DNA from: Carnegiea gigantea
Taxonomy: Eukaryota; Streptophyta; Magnoliopsida; Caryophyllales; Cactaceae
NCBI GenBank assembly: GCA_029747015.1
Contig: JAKOGI010000005.1
Coordinates: 1,292,191-1,356,190, forward strand
DNA length: 64,000 nt
Direction of reading: 5' to 3'
The position numbers were made by a program, and so were the translations under genes. Shown here in pieces: positions 58,401-64,000 of the stretch (the first letter of the stretch is position 1; the number at the start of each line of letters is the position of its first letter). The notes beneath the pieces are model-generated. The model made no database searches, had not been told where the DNA came from, and saw only the letters and a program-made list of their open reading frames with translations.

Positions 58401-61400
58401 ATGGCATTTGCAGCTTTATTGTCGGAGATTCCTTCTTCTTCTCACTGTTGTTCGCGATTCTTCAGTCCTCTGTGCTCCGATTACTGGCACCGCCGTAGCT
58501 ACATTGGCGCCACTGCCGTTCTCTCTCTTCCATCAGTGGTAGAATGTTCCAGAAGTTCGACTTGTTGCACCATATCTGCACTTCGAAGATGCGGTGATGG
58601 TGATTGCGATCATCACCATCATCATCGTCGATTTATTACCAGGAAATGGCGGTTAAATGCGACGACAATGCGGGTTTTGGATGCTCATGTTAATGGTCAT
58701 TTATCAAAGTTCGCTGGTATCGAAATTCCCGTTACATGTTACCAGGTTTTCTTCTCTTGATTGCCCTTTTTTCTTTTTTTTTGGGGGGGGGGGGGCGGTT
58801 GCGTGTTATTATCGTTAGTTCGCTTCAAATTGTTAGTGTACTAGAGGGTTGATGTGTGGTTTTCATATTTTTCTTTTTGTTGTTGATTTTATTAAATCTA
58901 TTTTATATGACTTTTCGTTTAGAGCTGATGTTTGATTTGTTAGTAGCAGAACAGCTCCGACTGGCATTTTAGGCTTGTTGCAATTTTTTTTATATAAAAT
59001 ATTTGTTTTTGTTTTTTTGGGTAATATAAAAAATATTTGTTATTATCGTTATCTAGCTTCAATTTGTTAGTGTAGTTGACAGTTGATGTGTTATTGTAGA
59101 ATTTTCATATTCTTCTTTTTGTTTTTGATTTCATTAAATCTATTCCATACTATGACTTTTGGTTTAGAGCTGATGTTTGATTTGTTAGTAGCAGACCAAT
59201 TAAGACTGACATTGTAGGTGTTTTTGCAATTTTCATCAGAATTTGGTTCTTAAGTTGGATTGGGAATTCAATTTTGGAAATGGAAATTCCTTAATATATG
59301 TGGGAGTTTGATTTGGAAATAAAATGTCAAATTTACAAACATATGCTTAGTATAAATATGTGACTTCATAATTTTATGGTAAGTCAGCCTTTCTACTCTG
59401 TTCTCAATCCCACAATCTAATTACCACCCCTCCCCTTGTAATAATACTGACACTGTGGAAATAGAGGCATTCCATTTCCAATGTTGATATTGAAGTTATC
59501 CCCATTTCCAATTACCAAACATGGGAATTTTATTAACTAGCTCCCTATTCTCTATACCATCTATGTATTCCTACATAACAAATGCCAAGGTGTTTTTCCC
59601 CTATGAATAGTTTAATTTTAAGCTGGGCCTAGTGGGGCAATTGGGCGGATTAAGGTGAATTTAGTTGCTTTCTATGTCTTATCTTTCTAAGCAGAAAGAA
59701 TTCATTGATGTGATTTCTTCATTGTGCCAGCATCACGAAGTACATGGACTTTATTAAGTCACTGAAGTTTAGGGTTGAAGTTATTGCATTTGTGTCACTT
59801 TTTTAATTGTCACTCCCCCCCCCCCCTTTTTAAAGCATGTTTTATGCCCCAGATCATATTTTTACTGAGTTTTTTGGGGGGGGGGGGACTGTGGGAGTTT
59901 ATTCGCGCATTCCTTCAGTTTGAATTTACCGCTACGTTGGATCATTTAGCACCTTTCATTGATGTTAAGAGTGCTTGATATGCCAGAAGGAGATAGCGCT
60001 ACCTGCTTACCACCTTAAATTGACAGCAGTTCAGTTTGATTTCACCTTAGCAGTATATGGAGAGTTCTAGTTATTCTGATTCATTAACTCTATACTGTCT
60101 ATATTCCTAAGAGATAGTGGTACCTCTTCATAGGTGGTAACTCAATTTTTTGTTTTAATGAAAAAAATTTCTGAAATCTAGATAATCCCTAGTTTAACTT
60201 GTTGAAAGTGTTGCATGGGGAACAAAATGTGCAGATTATTGGTGTTCCTGATAAAGCGGAGAAGGATCAGATAGTGAAGTCTGTGATGGACCTCAAAAAT
60301 GCAGAAGTGGAAGAAGGGTACACAATGGAAGCTGTTATATCTCGTCGGGTACAAGCAATTTGGAGCTGATTGCTATGCTTAGCATGGTTATTTACAGTCT
60401 TCACTCATTTCTCAATATTGATTTTCTTGTGTTACAGGATTTATTAATGGATGTTAGGGACAAACTTCTTTTTGAACCAGAGTATGCTGGTAATGCTGAA
60501 GAGAATATTCTACCTAAGTCCTCTATTCGAATGCCATGGGCTTGGTTACCTGGGGCTCTTTGCCTTCTTCAAGAGGTAGATTCTCATTGATGATTCAAAA
60601 AAAAAAGTTTAAGTTACTGTCTTTCTCTGTGCGTTGTAGTGAAAATGAAGTGTTTTGCTTGATAATGGAAGCTCGAAGATAATTTTCCAACTAATAAAAC
60701 ACTAGTTGGTTATTGAGCTTTGACGACGTAGAGGGTGGACGATTAAAATGGATGTTTTTACATTATGTACGAGATGTAGGGAGACAAAGCAATTAATATC
60801 TATTCGCGTGTCGATTAATTCGCTTTCAAGGTTTTCATATCTAGATGATATCACCCTCCAAAAATTATTCTAAATTTGCAAGCTCAAACTAAATCAAAAA
60901 AAATTTTTTAAAAAAAAAGAAAGAAAGAAAAGGATCTATGCAGTTTGATTCTGTCTGCTGGACATGGTGGATATTGGTGGGTACTACTGGAACCATTATC
61001 CTACTAGAGCTTAAAGTATTGTTTATTTGGGCCAGGTTGGAGAAGAGAAACTTGTTTTAGAAATTGGCCGATCAGCTCTCCGTTACACAGACGCGAAGCC
61101 TCACGTTCATGATTTGCTTCTTTCCATGGCGCTGGCAGAGGTAAGATAAGCTGCGTAGATATATGGAACCCCTTGTAATTTGGCACCCTGTTATGTTTCC
61201 CTTTCTTATCATAATTGCTTTCTTGAAGTGTGCAATTGCCAAGACCCACTTTGAAAAGAGTCAAGTATCTCAAGGATTTGAAGCTCTTGCTCGTGCACAG
61301 TGTCTTATGAGGAGCAGAGATTCCCTAGGGAAAATGAAACTTTTATCTGAGGTAATAATTAATGCTAATATGACATTCCGTTAAGCTCCTTGGGCATCAA

Positions 61401-62893
61401 ACACCAAGTGTATCTGTGTGTGCAAATGATTGTGAACGAATTTTTTGTTCAAAGAAGACTTTTGCCCTAGATTTGTAAAATTGCTTAAGGGTTGTTTTTG
61501 TTTTGCTTTCTTTGTATGGTGGATTCATGGGTTTGGCTGTGCTCTTGTGGTTGCAAACTTGCAATGCATTGCAAGTGGTGTTTTTTATGTTGAGTTTTGC
61601 ATCTCCCAATAACTACATAGAAGTGCAAAATCTCAATTTTATCGTCATATATCCATCTTGAATGACCATTGTTTCTATGTTTGTTTTTGTTGCTCTCATC
61701 TATGCTGGTTGTCTGTATGAAATCATCATTCATGCTCTTCCGTTGATTATAATTTATACGTGCTGTTGAGCCAAAATATAAAATGATGATTATAATGCTA
61801 ACTGTAAGAAGATGCTGAGAAAGAAATAAATGGTGAAATGTTTGTGTTTCCATCCTCTTACTCATTCCATTACTTTGTCTTGTATTTTGGGTTCTATACC
61901 TTGAAGGTATTATTACTATAATCTTAGACGAAGCCCCTTTATAGTGCTCATAATGCTTGGCCTGGAGTACAGATAGAAGATTCTTTGGAAGGGCTCGCGC
62001 CTGCTTGCACATTGGAATTGTTGGGAATGCCTCAGACACCAGATACTAATGAACGCAGGTCTGCAGCAATTGCAGCATTACGGGAATTACTGAGGCAAGG
62101 CCTTGATGCAGAGCCCTCGTGCCAGGTTGATGATTGGACTGGCTTCTTGAACCAAGCTCTTAGTAAGCTCACGGCTGCAGAGATTGTTGATCTGATTCCT
62201 TGGGACAGCTTAGCAGAGACTCGTAAGAACAAGAAATCGCTGGAGTCTCATAATCAGAGGGTTGTAATTGATTTTGATTGTTTCTACACCGTACTGATGG
62301 CTCATATTGCTTATGGATTCTCAATCAGACAAATTGACGTGGTAATTTATCCTTGCATTCTAGTTGACTGAAATAATATTCAGGTGCTCTTAATACAAAT
62401 ACGCAAAGATATTAATTTTTGTGCATGGTTTTTCTATTGTGTCATTTTTGTGAATTATTATTGCAGTAATGCCACTATTTCCATCTCTTTACCCTTTTAT
62501 GCCCAAGCAGAAGAAACAACCTTTGCTGGTGATGCATACATGCAAAATTTTGTTTTATCATGTGTGAGAATGTGACTCTGTACTGACTTTATTCATATTG
62601 GATAGATTAGCAAAGGAAAGTCAATATGTGAGTGTCTTATGGCTTCTGATGGTAGAGATTTGAAGCTTGAAGAAGCTTTCTGCTTATTCCTTCTTGGACA
62701 GGTATACTTAAATACGTCCCCAGTAAAGTACCCTTTTGTATTTTCTTTTCCTGAAGAACAAGTTGTATTTCAGGGAAGTGAGGCAGAAGCTCTTGAAAGA
62801 CTTCATCAGCTCGAATCCAATAAAAAGCTAATGTCACACAACTCAATCTTAAGAAAGGAAGGCAAAAATGCTCCTGCTGCAGATTACTCACTA
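58401..62893 (+). CDS. PARC6: PARC6/CDP1 (ARC6-like plastid division protein), 5' part only
   Basis: Chloroplast inner-envelope protein that, in Arabidopsis, works with ARC6, PDV1 and ARC3 to control FtsZ-ring assembly and placement. Visible coding exons: 58401-58745, 60235-60348, 60438-60575, 61036-61140, 61229-61351, 61973-62341, 62606-62701 and 62774-62893. They are in phase for 470 residues, and the gene runs off the window through a long intron. The first 80 or so residues are Ser/Cys/Arg-rich and poor in acidic residues, as in a transit peptide. FAGIEIPVTCYQIIGVP opens the ARC6-like region. MPWAWLPGALCLLQEVGEEKLVLEIG, DVRDKLLFEPEYAG and LAPACTLELLGMPQTPDTNERR are family blocks. No HPD J-domain signature appears, which separates it from ARC6. 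The transmembrane segment and C-terminal PDV-binding part must lie beyond 64000. Confidence 0.93.
58808..59236. repeat. Diverged tandem duplication in PARC6 intron 1
   Basis: Bases from about 58808 (TTATCGTTAGTTCGCTTCAAA) to 58990 recur from about 59043 to 59236. Shared blocks in order are TTGTTAGTGTA, TTGATGTGT, TTTCATAT, TTGATTT, TTAAATCTATT, then GAGCTGATGTTTGATTTGTTA and GTAGCAGA. The offset is near 230 bases, with several indels. Confidence 0.85.
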
Positions 62894-64000
62894 GTATGTC
62901 TACACTTAAGTTCGTTTTGGTACTCCCCTTCCTCCCCCGTCCTATGTTATTTCCATAACTCCATTATTGTTGTTTCGCCAAATGGCCATGGAATATTCTA
63001 TAACTTATCCGAGTATGAGCATATTTTGGCTCTTGTGAAGAGCTGCTAGTATTATTTATAATTAGTATCTCCTCTTTTTTTGGCATATAGAACAAGATGT
63101 ACTCCTGCGGAGCAAAACTTATTGGTTGCTGCCAAAGGGCAATTTACATGAGAGCATTTGATGCAGCCATGCAGAATTTTGTTTATAAATGCATTGTCAG
63201 ATAACAAGAATTTATCTGGTTTACAAGTGGCATGACTTTATTTCCTGCTTGGTATGTGTTGGAAGTCTTACAGAGTTAGGACTGTCTTAATGAATCATTC
63301 TTGGTCTATTGCAAGCTGTGCATGGTAGATGTTGGGGAAGACGGGGGAAAGAAATGAGGGAGAAGAAGGGAGACAGTCGAATTAGAGAAAACTAGAGGGT
63401 AGAATGCAAGAAAGATGTTGGGATTGCAGAGTTGGCAAAGAGCGAATGAAAAGCATTCAGGGAAAGCGATAATCATTGTATATTCTTCATTATTCGTGGT
63501 GAATGCATTGAAATGTCATAGATTCATAGGACAAAGCATCTATCTATAGTAGCCTAAACACTGAGTATGGTACTGGGAAACCCTCTAAGCAATCGTAAAT
63601 AAAAGTAGTTAGCTGAATCTCTGAAGTCTCATCCTCGCCTAAGCAGTGTTATTTCACTACTTTATAATACTCTATAAACATAGATTCGAAATGCCATGGA
63701 ATCACCAAAATACAGTTACTTTTCGGACAAATGAATCTGTTGGGATTCTTAATTTTTAGCTGCTAGATTCTTAATTTGCCTATCTAATCTTCATTCTTCA
63801 TCCCATTACTGCAACAACTCGTGAGAGATGAGTAAATTCACCCTGGTGACATGACTTATGGGAGATTGTGGGATATTATTTTGCTGTTCCATTTCTGTAG
63901 CAATACACAATAGTTGTCTGTACTAAGTGTGGATTAGTCCTGGTAAAGCATGGGCAAAATGGATGCAATTGACGCTAGGTCGGTAAAGGATATTGCGTGA
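62894..64000 (+). other. PARC6 intron 8 (incomplete at window edge)
   Basis: Begins with a GTATGT donor after the exon ending TCACTA. I searched the remaining 1.1 kb for the next conserved PARC6 block and saw none; the few open frames are short. The intron therefore extends past the window. Confidence 0.55.

Noticed and set aside
1..64000. CRISPR arrays, bacterial operons, prophage or plasmid features
   Set aside because: None present; the window is plant nuclear DNA with spliced genes throughout.

Overview
The window is nuclear DNA from a flowering plant, most likely a eudicot. It is AT-rich, with GT-AG introns, short exons spread over long introns, plant-only gene families (HSP101, VIP4, PARC6), and LTR, LINE and SINE-like retroelements. 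I cannot name the species.

Layout. 1-2.3 kb holds no gene I can support. 2.6-6.35 kb is the cytosolic heat-shock disaggregase HSP101/ClpB1 (minus strand), with a TATA box and GAA/TTC heat-shock elements. 8.4-19.5 kb is VIP4/LEO1 of the Paf1 complex (minus strand). Its 11 coding exons cover 10.8 kb, and its introns hold a 5'-truncated LINE with a clean target-site duplication, SINE-like fragments and a tandem duplication. 19.6-31.4 kb is gene-poor: an unclassified domain dense in AATGAACAA/TTGTTCATT words, a complete but dead Ty1/copia element with a 5-bp target-site duplication, and alternating purine-pyrimidine repeats. 31.4-48.2 kb is a very large plus-strand gene for a 1744-residue plant protein of the 'dentin sialophosphoprotein-related' type. 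Its 5'-UTR intron (about 7 kb) holds a LINE with a second, inverted LINE fragment inside it. 49.2-54.3 kb (minus) encodes a conserved 298-residue protein of unknown function in eight exons. 55.2-57.2 kb (plus) is Asterix (WDR83OS/PAT-complex family). 58.3 kb to the window end is the 5' part of PARC6/CDP1, a chloroplast-division protein.

The genes are independent housekeeping or stress loci; there is no operon or gene cluster acting in one pathway. From memory, the DSPP-like / unknown / Asterix order resembles an Arabidopsis chromosome 5 neighbourhood and may be conserved microsynteny.

The most unusual signals are not genes. First, T-run/G-run (or C-run/A-run) tracts recur with one polarity across the window, and one C tract is visibly longer than in a sister LINE copy. 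Second, the copia element's deletions have short repeats at their edges. Third, the LINE pair has an internal inversion. Fourth, there is the AATGAACAA-rich domain. I found no convincing new multi-gene system. CDS coordinates come from splice sites read by eye; UTR ends are approximate.
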